Notes under the pieces: generated by a model
Database searches by the model: none
Seen by the model: the letters and a program-made list of their open reading frames with translations, nothing else
What the model was told of the DNA's origin: nothing
Program-made: the position numbers and the translations under genes
Part shown: positions 8,303 to 15,233 of the stretch, piece after piece
How positions within the stretch are numbered: the first letter of the stretch is position 1
How the letters are laid out: the number at the start of each line of letters is the position of its first letter
Source of the DNA: CAYLLE01 sp964384485
GTDB lineage: Bacteria; Spirochaetota; Spirochaetia; CAYLLE01
Assembly: GCA_964384485.1 (NCBI GenBank)
Contig: CAYLLE010000048.1
Coordinates: 1-22,979 of the forward strand
Length of the DNA stretch: 22,979 bases
Direction: 5' to 3'

Positions 8303-9261
8303 TCGTAGTAACCGAAAATAGAATCGATTATTTCCAGTCCCGCGCACACCCCGGTTCCGGAAAACTTCTCTCCGCCGCCGCTACCGCAAACCCGCAGGTT
8401 CATAACCGAATCGGCACTCTCTTTTATTATCCGGTTCATGTTCCCGGAGACCGGGGCTTTTAAATCGGAGCCCGCTATCTGCGCGGCGCCGATATAATAG
8501 AGCGCGCCGGGAGATTCTATTACGGCAGAAAACTTGCCCTTATCATTCCGGGTCAGGCTTTTTACCCGGGAGCGGTTATAAGTGGCAAATACCGATGTAT
8601 GTCCGTCATTATGAAAAAAGCCGAGGAACCCCATGAACCATCTCCCCATCCACGGGATTTTCGCGATGGAAAGCATAAAGGATACCTCCTGATTCTCAAA
8701 ATGATTCGACTGGAGCCAGATCCAGGTTTCCGGAAAACTGCTGCCCCAGTCTTTTTCTATGTATCCTTTACCGCCGGAAAAATTGATTGTCTTTCCGTTG
8801 AAATTAATTTCTCCAGCCAAAGCATGATTTACAGAAACAACTCCGTGCCTGCACTCCATAAACGGAACGTAGGAATACGGGCCCATTATTCCGGGTCTAT
8901 AGAACGACCGGGGAAAAGGGGTCAGATCCCGGTAAGCCAGAGAACCGTGGATGGAAAGGTCATCTTTCTCGATGTTTATCTCAACACCTTCCAAGGAAAA
9001 CAGGGATTCACCGACCCGTATATCAAACCTTCCCGGATCCGCGCAGAACGAAGAGAGCGGATACCGCAGATACCGGGATTCACCTGTTTTCCCGTTCAGC
9101 ACTTGTATGAACGAGTGGGAATCCCGGGACAGGGAAATCCCCGGGATAAAGGCATACACATGGTCCCGGTCCGGGGAAACATGCTTTAGGTACCATCCTT
9201 CAAAATACCGGCGCTTCCGGAAATTACCCTGGAATATTTCCGGCTTTAGACGTTTTATCAT
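8299..9261 (-). CDS. Tocopherol cyclase family protein
   Basis: The 320-residue protein resembles bacterial members of the tocopherol cyclase family (PF14249-type). It has an early RRYFEGWYLKHV, then GPYSYVPFMECRHGVVS, and the hallmark GYIEKDWGSSFPETWIWLQ around the middle. Plant members cyclise phytyl quinols. The role of bacterial homologues in organisms without tocopherol is not established, and a lipid-like substrate is a guess. No signal peptide or membrane helix stands out. There is no Shine-Dalgarno, but a TATTAT box ends 7 bases before the ATG, so the mRNA may be leaderless. The gene ends in an ATGA overlap with the photolyase, so the two are one operon. Confidence 0.75.
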   Translation of the reverse strand: MIKRLKPEIFQGNFRKRRYFEGWYLKHVSPDRDHVYAFIPGISLSRDSHSFIQVLNGKTGESRYLRYPLSSFCADPGRFDIRVGESLFSLEGVEINIEKDDLSIHGSLAYRDLTPFPRSFYRPGIMGPYSYVPFMECRHGVVSVNHALAGEINFNGKTINFSGGKGYIEKDWGSSFPETWIWLQSNHFENQEVSFMLSIAKIPWMGRWFMGFLGFFHNDGHTSVFATYNRSRVKSLTRNDKGKFSAVIESPGALYYIGAAQIAGSDLKAPVSGNMNRIIKESADSVMNLRVCGSGGGEKFSGTGVCAGLEIIDSIFGYYE

Positions 9262-9268
9262 ATAAACA

Positions 9269-9274
9269 ATAATA
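9269..9274 (-). promoter_or_regulatory. -10 box (TATTAT) of a probable leaderless transcript
   Basis: On the minus strand TATTAT is followed by 7 bases and the ATG of the tocopherol-cyclase-like gene. This would place the transcription start within a base or so of the start codon. No good -35 box is visible at 16-18 bases upstream. Confidence 0.4.
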
Positions 9275-9345
9275 CCGCAAAGCGGGCAGTTTATGTACAG
9301 GTACTTACTGATTCACAGAACCTTTTCTTTCAAAAAAAAATTAGG

Positions 9346-9351
9346 TATATT
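9346..9351 (+). promoter_or_regulatory. -10 box (TATATT) upstream of the duplicated lipoprotein
   Basis: TATATT lies 7 bases before an in-frame ATG at 9359 and 22 bases before the SD-led ATG at 9374. A weak -35-like TTTTCT is 17 bases upstream. Transcription would start close to 9358. Confidence 0.35.
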
Positions 9352-9373
9352 AAATGCTATGAAGGAGGTATTT

Positions 9374-10363
9374 ATGAAAAAAAACTTGATATTGGTTTTA
9401 CTTGCAGTCCTTATAGCATTAACGTTTATCGCCTGCGGCGGTGACGATGAAGACGCGGCAGACGACACAGCGGACGCTGCAACACGTCCCACGGAAATGA
9501 CCGCAACCGATACTGATGATCTTCAGGAGGCATTGGGACCGGACGGCGCCTGGATCATCCTTTTCGAAGATGATGTTGTCGCGACCGAAGAAATAACCAT
9601 ATCCGGTGAAGTATATGAGGAAGAGGGCGCGGAAGCTCCGAGAAGGAAGCTGGCTCTCTATACTCAAGACGCAGATCGGAACGTCACCGACCGGTTCACA
9701 CTCACGGTTCCAAGGCTCATCGTTGAACATGAAAACACCCTTATCCAAGCCGGTGAAGTCGCCGGTAACGTATACGTCAATGCCGATGGATTTGAACTGA
9801 GAAGCGCAGCTACCATAAACGGTAATCTATATTTCGCGACGGAAGCTCAGCGGGAAAGCGCCGATATCTCAGACGACTCTCAGGTACTCGGCGAAATAGC
9901 TGTACGGGCACCCGCCGACGCGGTTACCCATCCGACTGAATTAACCGCAACCACGGCGGAGAATCTTCAGGAAGCTTTAGGACCTGAAGGTTCCTGGATC
10001 GTCCTCTTTGAAGAGGATATTACAGCAGATGAAACCATTATGGTCTTCGGCGCGGTCTATGAAGAGGAAGGCGCAGAAGCTCCGAGAAGGAAACTGGCTC
10101 TTTATACACAGGACGAGGATCGGAACGTTACAGCACGGTATACCCTTACTGTTCCAAGTTTAGCGGTACACCATATGAACACCCGGATTCAGGCCGGAAC
10201 CATTTCGGGTGATGTCTACGTATCGGCTGAAGGATTTGAACTCATCGGCGGTGCGACCATCGACGGCGATCTCTATTTCGCTACGGAAGAACTCAGGGAC
10301 AGCGCGGAAATCAGCGATGACTCCACGGTAACCGGTGAAATCAAGATCGGTTCACGGACGTAG
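9374..10363 (+). CDS. Predicted lipoprotein with two tandem copies of a 148-residue domain
   Basis: A 329-residue protein. Residues 1-20 form a lipoprotein signal peptide and FIAC places the lipidated Cys at 21. An acidic linker (about 22-36) follows. Then the same domain occurs twice, starting at PTEM (39) and PTEL (187), a 148-residue offset. Both copies contain QEALGPxG, EEEGAEAPRRKLALYTQD and a C-terminal block of short 'I.G.v.v.a.gfel...ATI.G.LYFATE' strands. That block recalls right-handed beta-helix proteins such as bactofilins, by inference only. The copies are also close at the DNA level, so the duplication is fairly recent. GGAGG precedes the ATG at 9374. An in-frame ATG at 9359 is an alternative start. 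No known function. A terminator follows at 10411. Confidence 0.85.
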   Translation: MKKNLILVLLAVLIALTFIACGGDDEDAADDTADAATRPTEMTATDTDDLQEALGPDGAWIILFEDDVVATEEITISGEVYEEEGAEAPRRKLALYTQDADRNVTDRFTLTVPRLIVEHENTLIQAGEVAGNVYVNADGFELRSAATINGNLYFATEAQRESADISDDSQVLGEIAVRAPADAVTHPTELTATTAENLQEALGPEGSWIVLFEEDITADETIMVFGAVYEEEGAEAPRRKLALYTQDEDRNVTARYTLTVPSLAVHHMNTRIQAGTISGDVYVSAEGFELIGGATIDGDLYFATEELRDSAEISDDSTVTGEIKIGSRT

Positions 10364-10370
10364 CCGCAGA

Positions 10371-10408
10371 TTTTTTCTTGTCTTACACCTTTTTTCTTGT
10401 CTTACACC
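10371..10408. repeat. Perfect 19-bp tandem duplication
   Basis: TTTTTTCTTGTCTTACACC occurs twice back to back (10371-10389 and 10390-10408) between the lipoprotein stop codon and its terminator hairpin. It probably arose by slippage. No coding role is seen. Confidence 0.85.
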
Positions 10409-10410
10409 AG

Positions 10411-10436
10411 GCCGGACTTTATGTCCGGCTTTTTTT
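10411..10436 (+). terminator. Rho-independent terminator of the lipoprotein gene
   Basis: GCCGGAC-TTTAT-GTCCGGC forms a perfect 7-bp GC-rich stem followed at once by seven T residues (10430-10436). It lies 48 bases after the lipoprotein stop and just outside the 3' end of the small convergent ORF. On the minus strand no T run follows the stem, so it should act mainly in the + direction. Confidence 0.85.
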
Positions 10437-10439
10437 CCG

Positions 10440-10634
10440 CTATTCCTTTAACTGAAAAATGAAATCTCCGCTTTCATCTCCGGTCCGACTGATAACTTTA
10501 TACAAAGGTGTTTGATCCAGTGGACTGTTATTCTGAGCGTCCTCCTTACCGAGCCTGGATGTGATCCGGTTTTCAATGTTTTCCTTCACCGTTTCCCGTT
10601 CAAGTACAAGCTGGCGGTAGGTTGTGCAGTCCAT
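10440..10634 (-). CDS. Small hypothetical protein, 64 residues
   Basis: The ORF starts 2 bases after the stop codon of the WG-repeat gene, so it would be translated by re-initiation; no clear SD is visible. The sequence is polar and charged, with a predicted helical N-terminal half (QLVLERETVKENIENRITSR) and a C-terminal strand-like end (SGDFIFQLKE). No signal peptide, membrane segment or recognised domain was seen. It ends just short of the terminator stem shared with the convergent lipoprotein gene. It may be genuine because position and spacing suit an operon, but a chance ORF cannot be excluded. Confidence 0.45.
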   Translation of the reverse strand: MDCTTYRQLVLERETVKENIENRITSRLGKEDAQNNSPLDQTPLYKVISRTGDESGDFIFQLKE

Positions 10635-10636
10635 GT

Positions 10637-11980
10637 TTAATTCGTTGGTTCCCAGATATACTCACCCTCTCTGTCGATATACCCGAAGGTACCGTCGTAA
10701 TGCCGTCCGAAGGCAACATGGGCAATCCCGTCTTCGAAAGAGTAGGCCCAATCGAACACCGGAGGGATCACTACCTCTCCTGATGTATCGATGTATCCCC
10801 GCTTTCCCGTTTCCCAGTCACCAGTCCGGAATACGGCTAACCCCTCGGAAAAATCGTATACCCAATCAAATTTCAGGTCGATCACTTCTTGACCCGAAGT
10901 ATCGATGTACCCCCATTTCCCGTTTTTCGATATTGCCGCAAACCCTTCACTGAAAAAGCGGGCCGCGTTATACTGACAGGGAACGACGAATTCACCGGTC
11001 ATATCGATAACTCCGTATCCGGAATCATCCAGAATAAAAGCAAGACCGTTTTCATCAAAATCGTAAATTCGATGATACACCTGCGGCAGGAGAATCTGAC
11101 CTGATGAGTCCAGGAGTCCGAAGATCCCGGAATAATATGAACCGGACCTCACCATGATCATACCGCCCGGCAGCAGCTTTATCTCGTCATATACGGGTTT
11201 TACGATGATATTGCCGTAGCGGTCTTTAACTCCGAAATACTGGCCATCATTAAATACTGTTTTATCACCATCAAATTCCCATATGGGAGTTTCATATTCG
11301 GTCAAAAGCCGCTCTCCGGCTTTGTTAAAAACGATGGATTCAGATTTACCGTCTTCCGACAATCCGGTAATAAAGTATCCATTCTTGAATGTCAGATAGT
11401 CATACCTGAGGTGAAGAATTTCTGTACCAGCGGAATTTACTACTCCTGACTTTCCGCCGGCTGAAACGATAAAAAGCTCCGGATCATCTGTTGTATACAG
11501 ATAATCGAAAACCGGTTTAACACCGTAAGTACCGTCCGCGAGGATCACTCCCATCTTCTTCTCCTGCCACGATCCAATCCGCACTGGTGCGAGCCCGTCC
11601 TTAAAATCATACGCGAACGAAAAGACAGGTCCGGTAACTTCCTCTCCCTTCCGGTTGATGAATCCTTCATTTCCGTCTTTCATATAAACTGCCAGTTCTC
11701 CGAAGAAATGGTACGCCCGGTCGTATTCAAAACCGGTAATAAACTCTCCGGTATCGGAAACATACGCCCGCTTCGCGTCATAGTATTCTCCGTCATAAAC
11801 CACGGTAGCTCCGTTCCGGAAAGGATACACATAGTTGTATACCGGTTCCAGAATAATCCTGCCGTCACTGTTTACCGCGCCCCATTTTCCGTCAATCAGT
11901 ATCCGCGCAGCCTTACTGTCATCGCTGTAAAGGAAAAGGCAGGTCCCGATGAGCAGAAGGATGTAGATTGATTTTCGCAT
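10637..11980 (-). CDS. Exported WG-repeat protein
   Basis: A 447-residue protein with an N-terminal signal peptide (basic MRK, hydrophobic IYILLLIGTCLFLYS). It consists of about ten to eleven WG-type repeats of roughly 35-45 residues. Typical units are GKWGAVNSDGRIILEPVY, GYIDTSGQEVIDLKFDWVY and GYIDTSGEVVIPPVFDWAY, each with Gly-Tyr/Trp-Gly/Ile, 'G..vi.p.yd' and 'f.eGlA.v' parts. WG repeats are common in envelope-associated proteins of unknown function. The start at 11980 has AGGAG 5 bases upstream. A 145-bp MITE begins 27 bases before the ATG, so the native promoter was probably displaced or is supplied from within the element. Confidence 0.88.
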   Translation of the reverse strand: MRKSIYILLLIGTCLFLYSDDSKAARILIDGKWGAVNSDGRIILEPVYNYVYPFRNGATVVYDGEYYDAKRAYVSDTGEFITGFEYDRAYHFFGELAVYMKDGNEGFINRKGEEVTGPVFSFAYDFKDGLAPVRIGSWQEKKMGVILADGTYGVKPVFDYLYTTDDPELFIVSAGGKSGVVNSAGTEILHLRYDYLTFKNGYFITGLSEDGKSESIVFNKAGERLLTEYETPIWEFDGDKTVFNDGQYFGVKDRYGNIIVKPVYDEIKLLPGGMIMVRSGSYYSGIFGLLDSSGQILLPQVYHRIYDFDENGLAFILDDSGYGVIDMTGEFVVPCQYNAARFFSEGFAAISKNGKWGYIDTSGQEVIDLKFDWVYDFSEGLAVFRTGDWETGKRGYIDTSGEVVIPPVFDWAYSFEDGIAHVAFGRHYDGTFGYIDREGEYIWEPTN

Positions 11981-12006
11981 TTTTAACTCCTGGGGAAAAA
12001 TTTTTA

Positions 12007-12151
12007 GTGTCACGAAACCTGGACATATTTCTCCGGTAAATAACCGCTATACATGACGTTAACACTACCCCGTCCGATTTTTGATCGGGGAAGCAGCATT
12101 TATCCATACCCGCAGTAAATACGCTCGACGTATGTCCACGATTCGTGACAT
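12007..12151. mobile_element. MITE family 2 (TA-flanked, IS630/mariner-like), 145-bp copy
   Basis: The left end GTGTCACGAAACCTGGACATA and the right end, read inward as ATGTCACGAATCGTGGACATA, agree at about 18 of 21 positions. TA flanks both sides (12005-12006 and 12152-12153). Near the centre CCGAT...ATCGG forms a small hairpin, so the element is a mostly palindromic non-coding unit. It separates the WG-repeat gene from the DinB stub and probably truncated the latter. It is the same length as the copy at 6791. Confidence 0.7.
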
Positions 12152-12188
12152 TAATAGTATCGAAGAGGTGATCGAAAAAAGCAACCAT

Positions 12189-12326
12189 TTACTCCGCCGC
12201 CTCCAGCAGGGACCAGCGGTCATCAGAGGGTCTCCAGCGGGCTTGTTCTTCCCTCGTGTTCCCTAACACGCCGCGGATGGCCTCATTGTTCATTTGTAAT
12301 TGGTTTACTAACCGGGTAAAAGTCAA
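12189..12326 (-). pseudogene. DinB-family gene stub, truncated next to a MITE
   Basis: Reading from a TTG at 12326 with GGAGGA 5 bases upstream gives 45 residues. They begin MTFTRLVNQLQMNNEAIR and include EEQARWRPSDDRWSLLE, which matches the N-terminal helix and the 'W+P..d+WS.lEvv.HL.deE' motif of DinB-superfamily proteins. An in-frame TAA follows where the conserved metal-ligand His region should be. About 37 bases further on, at 12151, the family 2 MITE begins and nothing DinB-like follows it. A TATAAT box lies about 40 bases before the start. The remaining roughly 110 residues usual in the family are absent. Confidence 0.6.
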
Positions 12327-12420
12327 TATCTCCTCCGTATCTTGTATCAATTTTGCTGAATCTATTATAACTGATCCGATACAGGCCGGATCTTTCCGGT
12401 GACCGCTTCGATATTATTGT

Positions 12421-12622
12421 AAGCAAATCCCGGTCAACTCCTTTTGTGATTGAGAAGCGGCCATAATTTCATATAATATATAAATTTAGATCGGGTTGAC
12501 CGGGAATTGCCGCATATTTTTTCGCGGAAAAACGGCAATTTCCGGTGATCCCGATTTATGTAATTGCTTGTAATAAAACACTTTATAAATTTTAATGCGA
12601 ATGTGATCACCGGGAATTGCTG
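12421..12622. mobile_element. MITE family 1, 202-bp composite copy with 9-bp target duplication
   Basis: Perfect 9-bp direct repeats TATTATTGT flank the element (12412-12420 and 12623-12631). The ends are AAGCAAATCCCGGTCAA and, inward from the right, CAGCAATTCCCGGTGAT. Inside, the terminal motif occurs twice more: ..TTGACCGGGAATTGC at about 12496-12510 and GCAATTTCCGGTGAT at 12535-12549. The element is therefore two about 90-bp units joined by a 24-bp linker (12511-12534), and the motif alternates in orientation four times. No target duplication is seen at the inner ends, so the composite moved as one unit. No coding capacity. Together with flanking sequence it accounts for the gene-free stretch before the AEC transporter. 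Confidence 0.85.
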
Positions 12623-12639
12623 TATTATTGTCAGGCGGC

Positions 12640-12667
12640 TTGACATAATCACTCCTACCATTATGCT
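12640..12667 (+). promoter_or_regulatory. Strong promoter of the leader ORF and AEC transporter
   Basis: The -35 box is a perfect TTGACA (12640-12645) and the -10 box is TATGCT (12662-12667), separated by 16 bases. The -35 box begins 9 bases after the MITE target duplication. The expected start of transcription coincides with the ATG at 12674, implying a leaderless mRNA. Confidence 0.65.
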
Positions 12668-12673
12668 TTCGGT

Positions 12674-12715
12674 ATGCGGAAAACAGATGCGTCATCGACC
12701 CGTGGATTAACCTGA
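12674..12715 (+). CDS. 13-codon leaderless leader ORF coupled to the AEC transporter
   Basis: ATG at 12674 lies exactly 6 bases after the -10 box, so translation could begin at the 5' end of the transcript. It encodes MRKTDASSTRGLT. Its TGA stop (12713-12715) overlaps the ATG of the transporter (12715-12717) as TGATG. The transporter has no Shine-Dalgarno of its own, so termination and restart here would explain how it is translated. The peptide may have no function itself. No attenuator hairpin or repeated regulatory codon is evident. Confidence 0.5.
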   Translation: MRKTDASSTRGLT

Positions 12716-13635
12716 TGATTTTCCACATACTCTTCTCCGTCATTCTTCCAATATTCGCTATTGCCGCGGTTGGATTTCTTTTTGACCGGCTTTTCAAACC
12801 CCACCTGGAAACCCTTTCGAACTTGAACTTCTATATATTTGTACCGGCCCTGATATTCATTAAAATTCTCGACGCCGATCTTACCATGGGAGAAATAGGG
12901 ATGATCGGGATATTCAATCTGATCCATCTGGCTATCCTTTTTGTTATTTCCTTCTCCATGTTTTCCCTGCCTGTCTACCGGAAGCACCGGAACGTTTTAA
13001 CCCTGGGTACCATGTTCTACAATGCTGGGAATTACGGATTCCCTCTGATCATTTTCGCCTTCGGGTATCCCCAGCTGGATACTATCGTGATCACTCTGAT
13101 GATCCTGAACCTGCTCAGTTTTTCTTTCGGCATCATTCTTATGGAGGGAGGAACAAAATCTTTTGGCTCGGTTCTCCTGGGTCTTCTAAAAATTCCGGTG
13201 ATATACGCGATCGTGATCGCCCTGATTCTGAGGGGATTCAATGTAGATCTCATAACTGAAGTGTATCAGCCACTCCGGTATCTTGCTGACGGATTGATTT
13301 CGATCGCTCTTCTTACCCTGGGAGTGCAGTTATCCCGATCAAAGATAAAGGGGGATTTACTGCCTGTCGCGTCAGTCACCTTGCTAAGACTGTTTGCTTC
13401 TCCTGCTGCCGCGGCCTTGCTTCTGCTTCTCTTTGATTTTTCTCCCGCCACTCAGGCGGTTTTAATTACCGCCTCAGCTTTACCGGTAGGGGTGAACGTT
13501 TTTATAATAGCAAGCAAATACGGAGGGAGACAGGCAGAGATTGCTTCTAAGGGGGTATTCTGGTCAACCGTCCTCAGTATCATCACGGTATCAATTCTGC
13601 TTGTAATTTTCCGGAGCGCCCCTGCCGGAGCTTAG
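12715..13635 (+). CDS. AEC-family transporter (auxin efflux carrier / malate-type permease)
   Basis: A 306-residue integral membrane protein with about ten hydrophobic helices, typical for the AEC family (PF03547). Family landmarks are the N-terminal ILPIFAIAAVGFLFDR helix, the discontinuous-helix motif MFYNAGNYGFPL (N-x-G-x-x-x-P) near residues 102-113, and the C-terminal ASALPVGVNVFIIASKYGG segment. Such carriers move organic acids or similar anions, but the substrate is not predictable here. There is no SD before the ATG. Translation is probably coupled to the 13-codon ORF that overlaps it. The gene converges on the dead sulfatase. Confidence 0.9.
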   Translation: MIFHILFSVILPIFAIAAVGFLFDRLFKPHLETLSNLNFYIFVPALIFIKILDADLTMGEIGMIGIFNLIHLAILFVISFSMFSLPVYRKHRNVLTLGTMFYNAGNYGFPLIIFAFGYPQLDTIVITLMILNLLSFSFGIILMEGGTKSFGSVLLGLLKIPVIYAIVIALILRGFNVDLITEVYQPLRYLADGLISIALLTLGVQLSRSKIKGDLLPVASVTLLRLFASPAAAALLLLLFDFSPATQAVLITASALPVGVNVFIIASKYGGRQAEIASKGVFWSTVLSIITVSILLVIFRSAPAGA

Positions 13636-13679
13636 TAATACCCGGTCCTCTTCGGGTACTGACCTTCCACGGCAAACCA

Positions 13680-14241
13680 TCAGTCAACAAGTTCCTTCCG
13701 CATTCGGCCCAAATAGGCGGCCGCCGTTATCCTCCACTGATCATCCTGTGTTTCCTGGAAGTTCTCGTTCTTCCGTCTCCGGGGAAGAGGCATTTCCGCG
13801 GGATCATACATGCGGGCGAAGCGTTCCGGCGGATTCAGCGGCGCGTGGGGCGCGTAGAATCCGGCGATACAGAAAAAGGGCTCATTCCGGCGGCGCCTTA
13901 GGTATGCCGCCGTTTCCTCAGCCACAAAGGCGGAGTGGGTCAGATGTTCCGGTCCGCCGAAAACGTACGGATTCAGCAAATCCCGGTCAACTCCTTTTGT
14001 GATTAAGAAAAGGCCATAATTTCATATAATATATAAATTTAGATCGGGTTGACCGGGAATTGCTGGTACGGATTAACCGTATTCCGGAGATGCAGATCCA
14101 CGGGTTCTCCGGTCCAGGCCGGGCTCCCCGGATCGCCAGCCGGTCCAGGTTCGGTGTGCGGATAAGCGGGTTTCCCCCCGCATGGATGGTGTCCCACCGC
14201 TGCTGATCGGTATATAGTACAAGCACATTCGGACGGTTCAT
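13680..14241 (-). pseudogene. Sulfatase gene inactivated by deletion, frameshift and MITE insertion
   Basis: The start ATG at 14241 follows GGAGG and overlaps the methyltransferase stop. It opens as a normal sulfatase: MNRPNVLVLYTDQQRWDT then RTPNLDRLAIRG. The frame then jumps to one giving PVDLHLRNTVNPY, with the expected C-x-P-S-R active-site segment missing, so there was a deletion. A 92-bp MITE interrupts the codons of NPY. Beyond it the original frame resumes as VFGGPEHLTHSAFVAEET and NEPFFCIAGFYAPHAPLNPP, a typical sulfatase core. The C-terminal third is also gone, ending KELVD. With the FGly cysteine lost, the product cannot be an active sulfatase. Confidence 0.88.
13974..14065. mobile_element. 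MITE family 1, 92-bp single-unit copy with 9-bp target duplication
   Basis: The ends are CAGCAAATCCCGGTCAA and, inward from the right, CAGCAATTCCCGGTCAA, 16 of 17 identical. A perfect 9-bp direct repeat GTACGGATT flanks it (13965-13973 and 14066-14074). The sequence is almost identical to the left unit of the 202-bp copy at 12421, showing recent spread. Removing the element plus one repeat rejoins LRNTVNPY with VFGGPEHL in one sulfatase reading frame, which confirms the boundaries to the base. Confidence 0.92.
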
Positions 14242-15233
14242 CATACCTCCGCTGCCTCCGGAAAAGGATTGCCGCACTGCCATCCGGTTTTTCCGGTCTC
14301 CCGGAAATGCTCAAGGCGGCGTATCGTTAGTTCGGTGAATACCGGGTCCAAATCAGCTGTAAACACCCGGCGGCCGGCGATCTCGCCGGCTATGAGAGTG
14401 GTTCCGGAATGAGCGAAAAGATCGAGCACCCTGTCTCCGGATCTGCTGCTCGTTTCCAGGATCCGGCTGATCGATTTCAGCGGTTTTTGGGCGTACGCGC
14501 CGGGCACGTTTTCCTCCATCCTATAGAAGACCTGTTGAATGTCCACCCAGACGTTCCCCGGCCTGATCGTGTCCGATTTACTCCGGGCCATGTTTTCCTG
14601 CCGGGCCCCGTTCACTTCTTTGTAATATCCTTTGAGTATCTTCGGAATATCGGTATAGATAACTTGGAACTCCGGCTTCCCCTGTACGTAATGGAGCAGC
14701 TCCTGCCGGACCCACATCCAGTTTTTCGATGTACCGTAGCCCCGCTGATTCCGGAGGGTGATGAAATTCCTGGGTTCCAGATCCGGAAAATCCCGCATCA
14801 TGATCATAAAATCGGGAAGGGGTTGAAAGTTGTCGTTTACATCCGCTCCGAGCCAGACATAAAAATGGGCGTCCCGGGACAGACTCCGGACCGTATTTTC
14901 CACCCACCTTCTGGAGAAGAGCATGTACTCCTCCAAACTTCGAGTTCCCAGCAATTCTGATCTTTTTTTCGACAGCCGGACGTTATACGGAGGGTCATTC
15001 ACCGCCAGCCCGATCCGGTCACCGCCGGTCAATTTGCGGACATGATCATCCCGGGCCGCGTCCAGCAGTCCCACCCGGTGACCCCGGACCGGGTCTTCCC
15101 AGATTTCGCCCGGTTCAAGCCGGCATAATTTCGCGAATGCTTCCCGTTCTTCCGAAGGGGTATCCAGTCTTCCGAAGGGCTCCCGCATACGTCTTCCCCG
15201 GGAAATGTTCCGGGAGGTATCACCGCCGGTCAT
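14241..15233 (-). CDS. DNA methyltransferase, N4-cytosine/N6-adenine type, without a partner nuclease
   Basis: A 330-residue amino-methyltransferase. Catalytic motif IV is DPPYN (Asp80-Asn84). The SAM-binding motif I, DLFAHSGTT (271-279; usually DPFxGSGTT), comes after it, the order of the beta class. Between them lies a target-recognition-like region rich in aromatic residues (GYGTSKNWMWVRQ). No restriction endonuclease gene is nearby, so it may be an orphan regulatory or protective methylase. The start at 15233 overlaps the upstream flavoprotein stop as ATGA. Its own stop overlaps the dead sulfatase start. A later Met16 is an alternative start. The recognition site cannot be inferred. Confidence 0.87.
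   Translation of the reverse strand: MTGGDTSRNISRGRRMREPFGRLDTPSEEREAFAKLCRLEPGEIWEDPVRGHRVGLLDAARDDHVRKLTGGDRIGLAVNDPPYNVRLSKKRSELLGTRSLEEYMLFSRRWVENTVRSLSRDAHFYVWLGADVNDNFQPLPDFMIMMRDFPDLEPRNFITLRNQRGYGTSKNWMWVRQELLHYVQGKPEFQVIYTDIPKILKGYYKEVNGARQENMARSKSDTIRPGNVWVDIQQVFYRMEENVPGAYAQKPLKSISRILETSSRSGDRVLDLFAHSGTTLIAGEIAGRRVFTADLDPVFTELTIRRLEHFRETGKTGWQCGNPFPEAAEV

Noticed and set aside
8303..8347. 15-codon N-terminal extension of the photolyase
   Set aside because: It lies wholly inside the tocopherol-cyclase-like gene. The ATG at 8302 forms a standard ATGA coupling overlap and matches the family's usual start.
12421..12622. Alternating repeats as a possible CRISPR-like array
   Set aside because: Repeats are inverted rather than direct, the spacers are related to each other, and the outer ends carry a target duplication, which identifies a transposable element.
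13636..13665. TACCCG...CGGGTA hairpin after the AEC transporter
   Set aside because: There is only a 6-bp stem and no T run follows, so it is not called a terminator.
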